Both the position numbers and the translations under genes were made by a program. Below the pieces are notes generated by a model. The model was not told the origin of the DNA. It searched no databases and saw only the letters and a list, made by a program, of their open reading frames with translations. Shown one piece after another: positions 23,917-31,806 of a stretch of 37,300 bases of DNA (position 1 is its first letter; each line of letters opens with the position of its first letter). This DNA is from Archaeoglobaceae archaeon (GTDB lineage: Archaea > Halobacteriota > Archaeoglobi > Archaeoglobales > Archaeoglobaceae), in NCBI GenBank assembly GCA_015523335.1, contig WAKM01000005.1:1-37300 (forward strand), written 5' to 3'.

Positions 23917-24489
23917 TCACAAGCATAACATATCCAAAGCGACGTAGTAGGACTTGGAATGTCCGCAAGATGGACATTTTTCAGGCGGTTCTTCTCCGTA
24001 GTGGATGTATCCACACTCCAAGCAGACCCACGCAACTTCCTCGTCCCTCTTAAACATCGTTCCGCTCTCGATAGCCTCGAGCAACTTCTCGAACCTCTTC
24101 TTGTGATGCTCTTCAGCTTTGGCTATAGCCCTAAGCCTTCCCGCTACTTCGTTCAGACCTTCCTCTTCAGCTATCTTAGCAAACTCTGGATACATCTTTT
24201 CCCATTCGTAGGTCTCGCCCTCTATCGCAGTTTTTAGGTTTTGGACAGTGTCTCCCAAAACTATTGGAGCTTCGGCTTCAGTTTTAACGACCGCCGTATT
24301 TCCTCTAACCTTTTGAATTAGCTCAAGCAAAGTCTCAGCGTGCTCTTTTTCATTTTCCGCAGTTTCCAAAAACACCTTCGCAACGAAAACGTAGCCCTCT
24401 TCTTTTGCGACCTTCGCGTAGAACGTGTATCTGTTCCTCGCCATGCTTTCTCCGATAAACGCCTTAACCAAATTCTCAAGCGTCTTCAC
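23917..24489 (-). CDS. Rubrerythrin 1
   Basis: 190 residues from a GTG at 24489 (MKTLENLVKAFIGESMARNR). The ferritin-like diiron domain spans about 1-140 with ESMARNRYTF, ENEKEHAE, EGETYEWEKMY and AKAEEHHKKRFE helices. The C-terminal rubredoxin domain has CLECGYIHYGEEPPEKCPSC. Rubrerythrin reduces hydrogen peroxide with electrons from NAD(P)H via rubredoxin. The GTG is chosen over the upstream frame because GAGGTGG lies at 24494-24500 and because the start overlaps the preceding stop by 4 nt (GTGA). It is a tandem paralogue of rubrerythrin 2. Confidence 0.92.
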   Translation of the reverse strand: MKTLENLVKAFIGESMARNRYTFYAKVAKEEGYVFVAKVFLETAENEKEHAETLLELIQKVRGNTAVVKTEAEAPIVLGDTVQNLKTAIEGETYEWEKMYPEFAKIAEEEGLNEVAGRLRAIAKAEEHHKKRFEKLLEAIESGTMFKRDEEVAWVCLECGYIHYGEEPPEKCPSCGHSKSYYVALDMLCL

Positions 24490-25058
24490 AAAACCACCTC
24501 CATAAGATCCTTTGCAACGAAGTTGTAGAACTTCGCCCCGCAGTTGGGGCAAACTTCAGGCGGAGCGTTACCGTGATGAACGTATCCGCAAACTAAACAG
24601 ACCCAATCCGTATCAGCATCCCTCTTAAACATCGTTCCAGCTTCTATCTCCCTCAGCAATCTTTCGAACTTCTTCTTATGCCTTTTCTCAACATCGGCAA
24701 GGGTTCCAAGCTTTTTTGCGACATCTACGAATCCCTCCTCTTCGGCAACTTCGGCGAGCTTTGGATAGAACTCCTCAGCCTCGAACTTTTCGCCCTCGAC
24801 AGCAGATCTGAGGTTTTGAACGGTATCGCCGAAGGTTATCGGAGCTTTGACTTCAACTTCCGTCGGTTCAACTTTAATTCTCTTCAGGAATTTCGCAAAT
24901 ATCTCAGCGTGACTCTTCTCGTTCTCAGCAACTTCCAAAAACACCTTACCGACAAAAACGTATCGCTCATCCTTCGCAATCTGGGAATAGATTAAGTATC
25001 TACTTATAGCGACGCTTTCACCGATGTAAGCTTTCAGAAGGTTTTTCGTAGTTTCCAA
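24486..25058 (-). CDS. Rubrerythrin 2
   Basis: 190 residues starting at a TTG (25058), supported by GAGGTG exactly 6 nt upstream. The ferritin-like domain (ESVAISRYLIYSQIAKDE, ENEKSHAEIF, EGEKFEAEEFYPKLAE, VEKRHKKKFE) and the C-terminal rubredoxin domain (CLVCGYVHHGNAPPEVCPNC) match rubrerythrin 1 over the whole length with no gaps of note, so the two arose by tandem duplication. A TTTAAATATTTT sequence 25-35 nt upstream could give it a promoter separate from peroxiredoxin. Confidence 0.92.
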   Translation of the reverse strand: METTKNLLKAYIGESVAISRYLIYSQIAKDERYVFVGKVFLEVAENEKSHAEIFAKFLKRIKVEPTEVEVKAPITFGDTVQNLRSAVEGEKFEAEEFYPKLAEVAEEEGFVDVAKKLGTLADVEKRHKKKFERLLREIEAGTMFKRDADTDWVCLVCGYVHHGNAPPEVCPNCGAKFYNFVAKDLMEVVL

Positions 25059-25094
25059 ACGTTACACCTCAAAAATATTAGATTTTGAAAATAT

Positions 25095-25745
25095 TTAAAG
25101 CTTCTTGTAACAGAACCACCAGTCGAAGCACTCGATCTCTCCAGCTTTTGCCTTCTCAAGCCTTTCCTTCGCCGTCTGCTCGTCCGTAGCTGGTGGAATG
25201 ATGACTTTGTCTCCGATCAGTTCGTTATTGGGCCAGTTCGCCGGCAAGGCAACTCCGTTCTCATCGCTCACCTGCAATCCCCTGACCATTCTAAGAATTT
25301 CGTCGATGTTTCTACCAAGCTCCTGCGGATAGTATAGCATAGCCCTAATTGTTCCCTTCGGATCGATTATGAATACCGCTCTGACCGTATTCGTTCCCTT
25401 AGCCGGATGGATCATTCCGAACTTCTCCGCGATCTTACCCTGATCGTCCGCTATGATAGGAAACGGAATCTCGACGCCCAAGTTCTCCTTTATCCACTCA
25501 GCCCACTTGATGTGGCTGAAGACCTGATCGATACTTAGCCCAACAAGTTCGCAGTTCAGCTTCTTGAACTCATCGTAACGTTTTGCAAAAGCGACGAATT
25601 CGGTCGTGCAAACGGGAGTGAAATCTGCCGGATGGCTGAACAGCACAACCCACTTGCCCTCGAAATCTTTCGGAAACTCGATAACACCTTTGGTCGTCAA
25701 CGCCTTAAACTCAGGTGCTTTCTCACCTATACTCAGCATGCACAT
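25095..25745 (-). CDS. Peroxiredoxin (archaeal Prx6/ApTPx type)
   Basis: 216 residues. The peroxidatic Cys46 is in [12 protein letters not shown]. Two C-terminal cysteines, Cys206 and Cys212 in [12 protein letters not shown], match the CxxxxxC pair of the Aeropyrum peroxiredoxin, which forms decameric rings. It reduces peroxides in the cytoplasm. Start codons at 25745 and 25739 are both possible; TTTTTATTT on the minus strand at about 25766-25774 fits a leaderless transcript at 25745. It heads the minus-strand antioxidant series and is divergent from an Lrp-type regulator. Confidence 0.93.
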   Translation of the reverse strand: MCMLSIGEKAPEFKALTTKGVIEFPKDFEGKWVVLFSHPADFTPVCTTEFVAFAKRYDEFKKLNCELVGLSIDQVFSHIKWAEWIKENLGVEIPFPIIADDQGKIAEKFGMIHPAKGTNTVRAVFIIDPKGTIRAMLYYPQELGRNIDEILRMVRGLQVSDENGVALPANWPNNELIGDKVIIPPATDEQTAKERLEKAKAGEIECFDWWFCYKKL

Positions 25746-25780
25746 ATTATAAACTTAATTTTCTGAAATAAAAACATTTC

Positions 25781-25795
25781 GTTCGAAATTCGAAC
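25781..25795. promoter_or_regulatory. Inverted-repeat operator between the peroxiredoxin and Lrp promoters
   Basis: GTTCGAAATTCGAAC is a perfect 7-bp inverted repeat around one central base. It lies just upstream of the TATA-like boxes of both divergent genes (about 25766-25774 on minus, 25804-25810 on plus). This is the size and placement of an Lrp/AsnC dimer site, so the adjacent Lrp protein is the natural candidate ligand. Confidence 0.6.
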
Positions 25796-25833
25796 AAATG
25801 ATATTTATACTACATGGAAACATTGTTTTAATT

Positions 25834-26250
25834 GTGGACGAAAAGGATGCGAAAATAATATCGTTGCTGATGAAGAACGCGAGGATACCGAAGACGAAGA
25901 TAGCTGAAGAACTCAAAGTGACGGAAACGGCTATCAGAAAGAGAATATCGAAGCTCGAAAGAGATAAAATCATCATAGGTTACAAAGCCGTTATAAACTA
26001 CAATACTGCCGGTCTTTCGGCTTCGCTGACGGGCGTTGATGTAGAGCCGGATAGGCTTTGGGAGGTCATCGACAAGCTGAAGAAGATCGACGAGGTAAAG
26101 TCGATTTACTTAACTACTGGCGATCACATGCTGATGCTTGAGATCGTCGGGAAATCCGTGGACGATCTTTCGAAAATTCACGAAAAAATATCAAAGCTTA
26201 AAGGAGTAAAAAGGATCTGTCCAGCTGTCATCTTAGACGTTCTGAAATGA
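25834..26250 (+). CDS. Lrp/AsnC-family transcriptional regulator
   Basis: 138 residues from a GTG at 25834. An N-terminal helix-turn-helix (DEKDAKIISLLMKNARIPKT, then IAEELKVTETAIRKRISKLE) is followed by a RAM effector-binding domain (SLTGVDVEPDRLWEVIDKLK onward). The open frame runs up to an ATG at 25798, but that would add MIFILHGNIVLI, which contains the TATA-like TTTATAC. The GTG lies 28 nt after it and begins the canonical VDEKD. Divergent from peroxiredoxin with an inverted repeat between them, it probably regulates the antioxidant genes and itself. Its tail overlaps the HEAT gene by 23 nt. Confidence 0.87.
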   Translation: MDEKDAKIISLLMKNARIPKTKIAEELKVTETAIRKRISKLERDKIIIGYKAVINYNTAGLSASLTGVDVEPDRLWEVIDKLKKIDEVKSIYLTTGDHMLMLEIVGKSVDDLSKIHEKISKLKGVKRICPAVILDVLK

Positions 26251-26836
26251 ACATGCGGGCAATCTCCTTGACTTTCCTTTCGATTATCCGATCACCGTCG
26301 TAAAACCTGCCCGTTCTTTCGTCGTCGATGTAATCTCTCACAACATCCAAAGCTCCAAGTCTTCCCAAAGCCCAGACTGCATAGACTGCAAAATCTCCGG
26401 ATTTTATCTCTTCGAGCGCCTCAACGAGCTTATCGACGGGATTAGGGTAAGCATCCTCAACTATTTCCGCAGTTCTCCCGATTCCGTAAGCTACGTATCT
26501 TCTCTCGACTTCCCAGTCATCCAAAAGCGAAACGAACTTGTTCTTAAAACCTTCGAACACATTCGGATTGCTTCTTCCGATTTCCGCAATGCCCAAAGGT
26601 GCACCAACGCAGTAAGCCCCGGACTCATCGCTGATGTGCCAAAAGAGGCGCAGTATGAAGTTTCTGGCTTTTTCACCCTTGCAGAGGTATCCGAGAGCTT
26701 CGGCACCTCTAAAACGGTAGAACTCGTTTGCATCGTAAAGGAAAGCCATTGCAAGGCGGGGAGAGAGTTTGTGAAACTCCCTTCGTTTCAGGTAATCTCT
26801 AAGCTCGTCCATTACATTATCAATAGGACCACCCAT
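26228..26836 (-). CDS. HEAT-repeat-like protein
   Basis: 202 residues, all helical. Repeating units such as FYRFRGAEALGYLCKG, YCVGAPLGIAEIGRSNPNVF, RRYVAYGIGRTAEIVEDAYP and YAVWALGRLGALDVVRDYID have the HEAT/PBS-lyase spacing of about 33-36 residues. Such solenoids serve as protein-interaction scaffolds; some act on bilin or iron-sulfur carriers, but no active site is visible here. The ATG at 26836 is 3 nt after the stop of the Dpp-type ATPase gene, so it is the last gene of that operon. Confidence 0.7.
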   Translation of the reverse strand: MGGPIDNVMDELRDYLKRREFHKLSPRLAMAFLYDANEFYRFRGAEALGYLCKGEKARNFILRLFWHISDESGAYCVGAPLGIAEIGRSNPNVFEGFKNKFVSLLDDWEVERRYVAYGIGRTAEIVEDAYPNPVDKLVEALEEIKSGDFAVYAVWALGRLGALDVVRDYIDDERTGRFYDGDRIIERKVKEIARMFISERLR

Positions 26837-26839
26837 TAA

Positions 26840-27544
26840 TTAATGCAACGATCGTTCGTCTACAATTTTCCCATTCCTCATAACCAAAATCCTGTCCGCT
26901 ATTACTTCTGCAAGCTCCAAGTCGTGAGTTATGAAGAGGTAGGATATTCCGAGCCTCTTCTGAAATTCCACGAGCAATCTGACGATGGAAGCTTGAGTTG
27001 AGATGTCGAGCATCGATGTGGGTTCGTCGCAAACTATGAACTTCGGATTTAAAGTCAATGCCCTCGCGATAACAGCCCTCTGCAATTCTCCGCCGCTTAA
27101 CTCATGCGGGTATCTATTCAGGTGCTCCTCCTTAAGACCTACTGCTCTGATCAGTTCGAGGATCAGTTCCTCTTCCTCATTTCTACTGCCGGCGAGTTTG
27201 TGAATTCTGATGGGCTCGGCTATGCTGTCGTATATCCTCCACCTCGGATCTAAAGCCTCTTCCGGATTCTGCGGTATTAGTTGCATCTTAGTTCTGAACC
27301 TTCTGAGCTCTCTTCCCTTCAGCTTGGTCAGATCCACACCGTCGAAGATAACCCTACCTTCGTCCGGCTTGATCAACATCAATAGGATTCTGCCCAAAGT
27401 CGATTTCCCGCTACCGCTCTCCCCAACTAAGGCAACGGTTTCGCCATCGTATACAGTAATATCCACGTTATCGACGGCTACAACGGTCTTACCGCCGAAT
27501 ATTCCGGATTTAAAGACTTTTCTAATTTTCTTACCTTCTATCAT
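26840..27544 (-). CDS. ABC transporter ATPase, DppF/OppF type
   Basis: 234 residues. It has Walker A GESGSGKST, the Q-loop region MQLIPQNPEEALDPRW, signature LSGGELQRAVIARAL, Walker B FIVCDEPTSMLD and the H-loop FITHDLELAEVIADRILVM. The ELQRAV and ALDPRW features are those of peptide/nickel importer ATPases. It is shorter than a full DppF because the C-terminal oligopeptide extension is missing. It overlaps the DppD-type gene by 14 nt. No permease or binding protein gene lies in the window. Confidence 0.88.
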   Translation of the reverse strand: MIEGKKIRKVFKSGIFGGKTVVAVDNVDITVYDGETVALVGESGSGKSTLGRILLMLIKPDEGRVIFDGVDLTKLKGRELRRFRTKMQLIPQNPEEALDPRWRIYDSIAEPIRIHKLAGSRNEEEELILELIRAVGLKEEHLNRYPHELSGGELQRAVIARALTLNPKFIVCDEPTSMLDISTQASIVRLLVEFQKRLGISYLFITHDLELAEVIADRILVMRNGKIVDERSLH

Positions 27545-28448
27545 AAAGCCAGCACCTTACAAATCGACCGTTCAGGTTTATGAGAGGCGGTTCGCTCTTA
27601 CACCTTTCGCTTGCAAATTCGCATCTATCCCTAAATCTACAACCCTTCGGCGGATTTATCATGCTCGGCTGGAATCCCTTTATGGGCTTCAATCCCCTTG
27701 AAGGAAGAGAATCGAGCAAACCCCTTGAGTATGGATGAAGCGGTTCGCTGAAAAATTCTTTAGTCGGGGAAACTTCGACTATCTTACCGCAATACATCAC
27801 GGCTATCTTGTCCGCCAAATTTTCTGCGAAATTAAGGTCGTGGGTGATTATTAACATCGTCTTATCTCCCACCTTTTCGAAGAGTTCAACTATCTGGGAT
27901 CTTTTGGACGCATCCAATCCCTTCGTCGGTTCGTCAGCTATTATAAGCTTGGGATCAGCGGATATTCCCATGGCGACGAGAACCCTCTGCCTCATCCCAC
28001 CGCTGAACTGATGCGGATAGTTCTCCACCCTATTCCCGCCAATTCCCAAGAACTCGAATAACCTTACGACCTTTGCAAACACCGATCTCCTGTCCATTCG
28101 GAAATGTTCAATCACCGGTTCGGCGCACTGAAAACCAACTGTAAGCACAGGATTGAGCGAAGATTGGCTTTGAGGAATCCAAGCGATTTCTCTACCTCTG
28201 ATTTTTCTCATGTCCTCTTCGCCAAGCTCTATTAGATTCCGTCCGTCGAACAATACTTTTCCGCTAACTTCCGCGTTCTTGGGTAACAGCCTCAATATCG
28301 CCTGAGCTAAAACTGATTTTCCGCTACCGCTTTCACCTATTAGTGTGAACCTTTCTCCCCTCTTAACTTCGAAACTGACACCATCCACGGCTTTAACTTT
28401 TCCGGCATTTGTTCTGAAGTATACTTTGAGGTCTTCGATTTCGAGCAT
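27531..28448 (-). CDS. ABC transporter ATPase, DppD/OppD type
   Basis: 305 residues from the ATG at 28448. It has Walker A GESGSGKSV, signature FSGGMRQRVLVAMGIS, Walker B LIIADEPTKGLD and H-loop MLIITHDLNFAENLADKIAV. The C-terminal oligo_HPY extension is complete (LHPYSRGLLDSLPS, then GCRFRDRCEFASERCKSEPP with its three cysteines). A TTG at 28460 is in frame, but the ATG fits the family start MLEIEDLKVYF; a TTATAAAT box lies about 34 nt upstream. Likely substrates are peptides or nickel, with membrane components encoded elsewhere. Confidence 0.88.
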   Translation of the reverse strand: MLEIEDLKVYFRTNAGKVKAVDGVSFEVKRGERFTLIGESGSGKSVLAQAILRLLPKNAEVSGKVLFDGRNLIELGEEDMRKIRGREIAWIPQSQSSLNPVLTVGFQCAEPVIEHFRMDRRSVFAKVVRLFEFLGIGGNRVENYPHQFSGGMRQRVLVAMGISADPKLIIADEPTKGLDASKRSQIVELFEKVGDKTMLIITHDLNFAENLADKIAVMYCGKIVEVSPTKEFFSEPLHPYSRGLLDSLPSRGLKPIKGFQPSMINPPKGCRFRDRCEFASERCKSEPPLINLNGRFVRCWLYDRR

Positions 28449-28522
28449 GTTATTACCCAAAGATTGAATAGTAACACGATTTATAACAGTTTACGTCTAT
28501 AAACGCAAGGTCATCGCAAGCA

Positions 28523-29617
28523 ATGTTGCACTATCGGCAAACGCTTATAACCGTAAGGTTGCCAATTCGAGTTGTGAGGTTCGACTACCTCTTCTTCCAC
28601 TCGGAAGACTTGGAGAAAATCGTTGCAAGCTTGGAAGGTCTAAAGCCCAAATTTAAGAAGTTCAAACGAACGGAAATTCTGGCATCGAATCATGCCGTGA
28701 TGGGGAAGTACAGAAACGTTGGATTCGTAGTTTCGGAGGAGGATTTATCTATTCAGTGCGAATGCTTAGGCAAATTTACGGTGGAACTGTCCACAGCGGA
28801 TGATACGTTTGAAATTTTTAAATATGGAAGATACAAGCTTGAAGACAACGTTTTGAAAATCGATGCGAAATTCAGCGAAGAACTTTTTTACGATTACATC
28901 CCCGCCCTGCTAATCGAGATCATCACAATCCGAACTCTAATCAACGAATGTAACCTTATGGCGGAGAAACTATCGGATGAAGAGAAAGCCATTATACTAA
29001 GAATCTCAAAACTATCACGGATAGCCAAGAGTTCAAGCGACATTTCGGAGCTTGAGGATATACTGTCGGAGATCACGAGTTACCACACCGACTTCTTCAA
29101 CAAGTTCGTCAAATTTAAGGATGTCAACGAAGAACTCTTTTCAGCCGTAACGAGAATCAGAAATATCGGTAGAGAGCTATCCCTAAACCTTGTCGAGTAT
29201 AGGGACGCTATTGACAGACTCAGATATTTTGAATCCAAGTTCGAGCAGACATTAATCGGCATTAGGGATCTCTACACCCTCATTTCCATAAGACTCGACG
29301 CTCTCAGAAATAGAGAGTATCTGGAGCTACTGAGAAGGACGTCCTCATTACAGGCGGCTGCAGCCGTAATCGAGTTCGTTGCTGTGTTCTACTACACTCT
29401 TAAAATCTGGGATTACTTCATGCCGATCGATAAACTGCCAGAATTCGCAACTTTTGGATTGCTAACGGTCTTCACGGCCTTGATAGTATTATACACGGAA
29501 GCTCTAAGCGAGATAATTCGTGATCGGAAAGTTTCCAAGAAGTTCGCAGTTCTAACGATCTTACTTGCGATTGTCGTAGGTTTGATGATCGCTACTCCAT
29601 CTTTAGGAGCTTTATAG
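28523..29617 (+). CDS. Unrecognised protein with C-terminal membrane anchor and coiled coil
   Basis: 364 residues; no family recognised. Residues 1-140 look like a soluble beta-rich domain (YLFFHSEDLEKIVASLEGL, then CECLGKFTVELSTADDTFEI). Residues about 150-270 are helical and heptad-like, a probable coiled coil. Three hydrophobic segments follow at about 276-300, 310-330 and 341-360. The plan resembles cytoplasmic sensor or CorA-like domains tethered to a membrane, but the CorA GMN motif is absent. TATAAA at 28498-28503 is 23 nt before the ATG, so it is likely leaderless. The 3' end overlaps the ferritin-like gene by 26 nt. Confidence 0.6.
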   Translation: MLHYRQTLITVRLPIRVVRFDYLFFHSEDLEKIVASLEGLKPKFKKFKRTEILASNHAVMGKYRNVGFVVSEEDLSIQCECLGKFTVELSTADDTFEIFKYGRYKLEDNVLKIDAKFSEELFYDYIPALLIEIITIRTLINECNLMAEKLSDEEKAIILRISKLSRIAKSSSDISELEDILSEITSYHTDFFNKFVKFKDVNEELFSAVTRIRNIGRELSLNLVEYRDAIDRLRYFESKFEQTLIGIRDLYTLISIRLDALRNREYLELLRRTSSLQAAAAVIEFVAVFYYTLKIWDYFMPIDKLPEFATFGLLTVFTALIVLYTEALSEIIRDRKVSKKFAVLTILLAIVVGLMIATPSLGAL

Positions 29618-29783
29618 CTCTTAGCCGTTCCTCTATCATCTTCGCATGCCTCTTTTCCTCATTAATAAGAAAATCCAAGAGTTCGGCAGTTTCATCGTCT
29701 GCGTTCTCTTTCATCTTCGTATACTCCTCGATAGCCTCCAACTCCATCTCTAACGCTTTTTTGAGTATGCTTTCAATGTCCAT
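29592..29783 (-). CDS. Short (63-residue) ferritin/rubrerythrin-like protein
   Basis: Two predicted helices with the diiron signature: MELEAIEEYTKM (about 13-24, with ExxxxEE-type ligands) and NEEKRHAKMIEERLRA (about 41-56, with an EExxH motif). This is half of a four-helix ferritin-like bundle, so a metal site could only form in a dimer. A role in iron binding is inferred from the motif alone. The start ATG lies about 26 nt from GCTTAAATCG on the minus strand. It does not belong to the rubrerythrin operon but extends the ferritin-like content of the region. Confidence 0.65.
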   Translation of the reverse strand: MDIESILKKALEMELEAIEEYTKMKENADDETAELLDFLINEEKRHAKMIEERLRAIKLLKME

Positions 29784-29879
29784 ACCTTTCGTTAATTTTT
29801 AGACGATTTAAGCATTTACGCCGGATACATTCTATAATCGGTGAACGTTCCGTCCACCCTCGCACGGCAGTGTAGACGG

Positions 29880-30410
29880 TCACAACTCGAAGAACATCTT
29901 CAATACTTTCTTCAGACCTCTTCTGAGAGTTTCAGATGCCGTTGACTTCGAAACACCCAAGGCTTTTGCCATCTCCTCCAACCTTATCTTCTTAGGACTG
30001 TCGAAGAAACCACATTCAAACGCGAGTTTGAGAAGCATATACTCTCTATACGTTATTTCGTCATCCTCCGAAAACATCTCCTTACTTACGAGTTCGTAAT
30101 TTATTCCGGATCTTTCGAGCACGGTTATCAGATTTTTAAAAGTCTCATCGTTGCAGACGATGTTCCAAATTATATCTTCGTGAATATCGGCGGAGGGAAC
30201 CATAGCTCCGGAATTTAGAATCTTCTGAGCTAAGGGACACCTGTGCTCGTCTATCACCATCACCGTTTTTCCGTCCGGAGTTTTAAGATTCACGAATGCT
30301 TTGATTCCTTTTTCACCCCTGCAAACGCATCTGAGCTTTAATACGGCGTTCGGATAACGCTTCGCTATGCAGTAATTCGGAATAGGAGTCCTAATCCTAA
30401 CTCTGAGCAT
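29880..30410 (-). CDS. Bat-type helix-turn-helix regulator (HTH_10), copy 1
   Basis: 176 residues. The C-terminal third is the Bat/HTH_10 DNA-binding domain (ITYREYMLLKLAFECGFFDS, then EEMAKALGVSKSTASETLRR). The N-terminal about 115 residues form a sensor-like domain containing cysteines (NYCIAKRY, LRCVCRGEKG, HRCPLAQK, IVCNDETF). It is paralogous to the regulator at 31133-31675. Both lack the PAS/GAF domains of the halophile Bat. It is divergent from the sulfite reductase gene, with an AATATATT TATA region about 26 nt upstream and a palindrome 2 nt before the start codon. Confidence 0.82.
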   Translation of the reverse strand: MLRVRIRTPIPNYCIAKRYPNAVLKLRCVCRGEKGIKAFVNLKTPDGKTVMVIDEHRCPLAQKILNSGAMVPSADIHEDIIWNIVCNDETFKNLITVLERSGINYELVSKEMFSEDDEITYREYMLLKLAFECGFFDSPKKIRLEEMAKALGVSKSTASETLRRGLKKVLKMFFEL

Positions 30411-30412
30411 AC

Positions 30413-30424
30413 ATCAAATTTGAT
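30413..30424. promoter_or_regulatory. Palindromic operator at the start of the Bat-type gene
   Basis: ATCAAATTTGAT is a perfect 12-bp palindrome, 2 nt upstream of the Bat start at 30410 and beside its predicted transcription start. Binding there would block the leaderless transcript, which suggests autoregulation. Confidence 0.5.
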
Positions 30425-30492
30425 TTTGGGATAATATATTTTCGAAATTGTTCGCATGAATACCTATATCGTGCCGGTGGCAACATAAAATT

Positions 30493-31119
30493 ATGGCGAT
30501 AAAGCAGAAGGACGGTAGCTACGCTGTCGTTTTGGATAAAATACTAACCACACCACAAGAGCTCAAGAAGATTGCCGAAGCTTTGGAGAAGCACGGTGCG
30601 AAGTTGGTGAAGTTCAGCGAGTCGCAGAGGATGGTGGTCGTCGGAATAGATCCCGAAAGGCTCGATGAGTTGTGTAGAGATGCCGGAGTTAAACTCGCAC
30701 CAGCTGTCGGTAACGTTGTGAGGAGTGTGAAGTTCTGTCCAGGCAATGCTTTGTGCGTTATGGGTCTGCAGGATACAATCGGCATAGCCGAGAAGCTCAA
30801 GAAGTTCGAAGGATTGAATTTGCCGTCTAAAATGAAGATCGCGGTTTCCGGTTGTCCGAATTCCTGCACGGAGCCGGCTGTTAGGGATATAGGTCTAATG
30901 GGAACCAAAGATGGTTTCACTATATTTGTGGGAGGTTCGGCTGGAAGGAAGCCGAGAATCGGCTGGAAGTTGGCTGAAAAGATCAAGCCTGATGAAGCTG
31001 TCGAGCTTGTCGAGAGGATAATCGACTTTTACAAGAACAACGCAAAGAAGGGGCAGAGATTGGGCGATTTCATAGAATCGATCGGCTTCGATAAGTTCAG
31101 GAACGCCGTTTTGGGTTGA
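30493..31119 (+). CDS. Small sulfite/nitrite reductase (siroheme-[4Fe-4S] protein)
   Basis: 208 residues, half the size of usual sulfite reductases. A ferredoxin-like half-domain (about 1-65) is followed by the siroheme-cluster site: Cys82 and Cys88 in FCPGNALC, Cys121 and Cys125 in GCPNSC, spacing C-x5-C and C-x3-C. SGCPNSCTEPAVRDIGLMG is the family signature. Low-molecular-mass assimilatory-type reductases of this size exist in methanogens and sulfate reducers. They reduce sulfite to sulfide in six-electron steps, but the physiological role here is unknown. It stands alone between two Bat-type regulator genes. Confidence 0.87.
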   Translation: MAIKQKDGSYAVVLDKILTTPQELKKIAEALEKHGAKLVKFSESQRMVVVGIDPERLDELCRDAGVKLAPAVGNVVRSVKFCPGNALCVMGLQDTIGIAEKLKKFEGLNLPSKMKIAVSGCPNSCTEPAVRDIGLMGTKDGFTIFVGGSAGRKPRIGWKLAEKIKPDEAVELVERIIDFYKNNAKKGQRLGDFIESIGFDKFRNAVLG

Positions 31120-31132
31120 CGTTTTAAGGACA

Positions 31133-31675
31133 TTACAGGTAATTGACGATCGCCAGTTTAACAACTTTTTTCAAAGCCTTTCTAATCAAGTTGGATGCCG
31201 TAGCTTCGGATATGTCAAGTATCTCGGCCAATTCTCTGAGTTTTATTCTTTTCGGATTTTCGAAGTATCCGTATTCCAAAGCGACTTTCAGTATCTCGAG
31301 CTCTCTCAGGCTTAGTTCTTCGTTATTTTCGAAGAATGTCGACTTCCAGACGAGTTCATAGTTTATGTTCAAATTGTCCAACGATTCTACGACATTCCTG
31401 AACTCTTCCCATGTGCAGGCAATTGTCCAGAAAATTTCGTCTTTTTTAACCTGAGCGGAGAGAACGATGACTCCAGAACCGAATAACACTTTGGCGAGTT
31501 GGCATTCGTGGTAGTTTCTGACGATTACGTCATGCGCGTTCGTCGGTTTAAAAGTAACAAGAGCTTTTACTTTGCCATCTTTGTCAGTTTGAACCCGTTT
31601 AATGATCATGACGTCACCGCGACGCTCTATGCGGCAGTCTTTTGGAATTTCCGTTTTTATTACAACTCTGAGCAT
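31133..31675 (-). CDS. Bat-type helix-turn-helix regulator (HTH_10), copy 2
   Basis: 180 residues from the ATG at 31675. The C-terminal domain (LSLRELEILKVALEYGYFEN, then RELAEILDISEATASNLIRK) is clearly HTH_10 and parallels copy 1, as do the N-terminal MLRVVIKTEIPKDC and the following sensor-like region. An in-frame ATG at 31708 would add 11 residues; the paralogue begins at MLRV and CGATTTAAC (31697-31705) lies 26 nt upstream, so I use 31675. It converges with the sulfite reductase gene, 13 nt apart, and is divergent from the COG1361 gene. Confidence 0.8.
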   Translation of the reverse strand: MLRVVIKTEIPKDCRIERRGDVMIIKRVQTDKDGKVKALVTFKPTNAHDVIVRNYHECQLAKVLFGSGVIVLSAQVKKDEIFWTIACTWEEFRNVVESLDNLNINYELVWKSTFFENNEELSLRELEILKVALEYGYFENPKRIKLRELAEILDISEATASNLIRKALKKVVKLAIVNYL

Positions 31676-31783
31676 GTAGCTATAAGCGATGTTATACGAT
31701 TTAACCATTTCCGAACAAAAATTAAATAAAACGTTTTTATATTTTTAAACATCTTAGACTAACCTATTTTCGTTTCGGTCGTT

Positions 31784-31799
31784 ACCTCTGAAATGAGGT
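31784..31799 (+). promoter_or_regulatory. Hairpin pairing with the Shine-Dalgarno of the COG1361 gene
   Basis: ACCTC (31784-31788) and GAGGT (31795-31799) are perfectly complementary around a 6-nt loop. The second arm is the Shine-Dalgarno used by the TTG start at 31807. Folding would hide the ribosome-binding site. Confidence 0.4.
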
Positions 31800-31806
31800 G
31801 ATTCCG

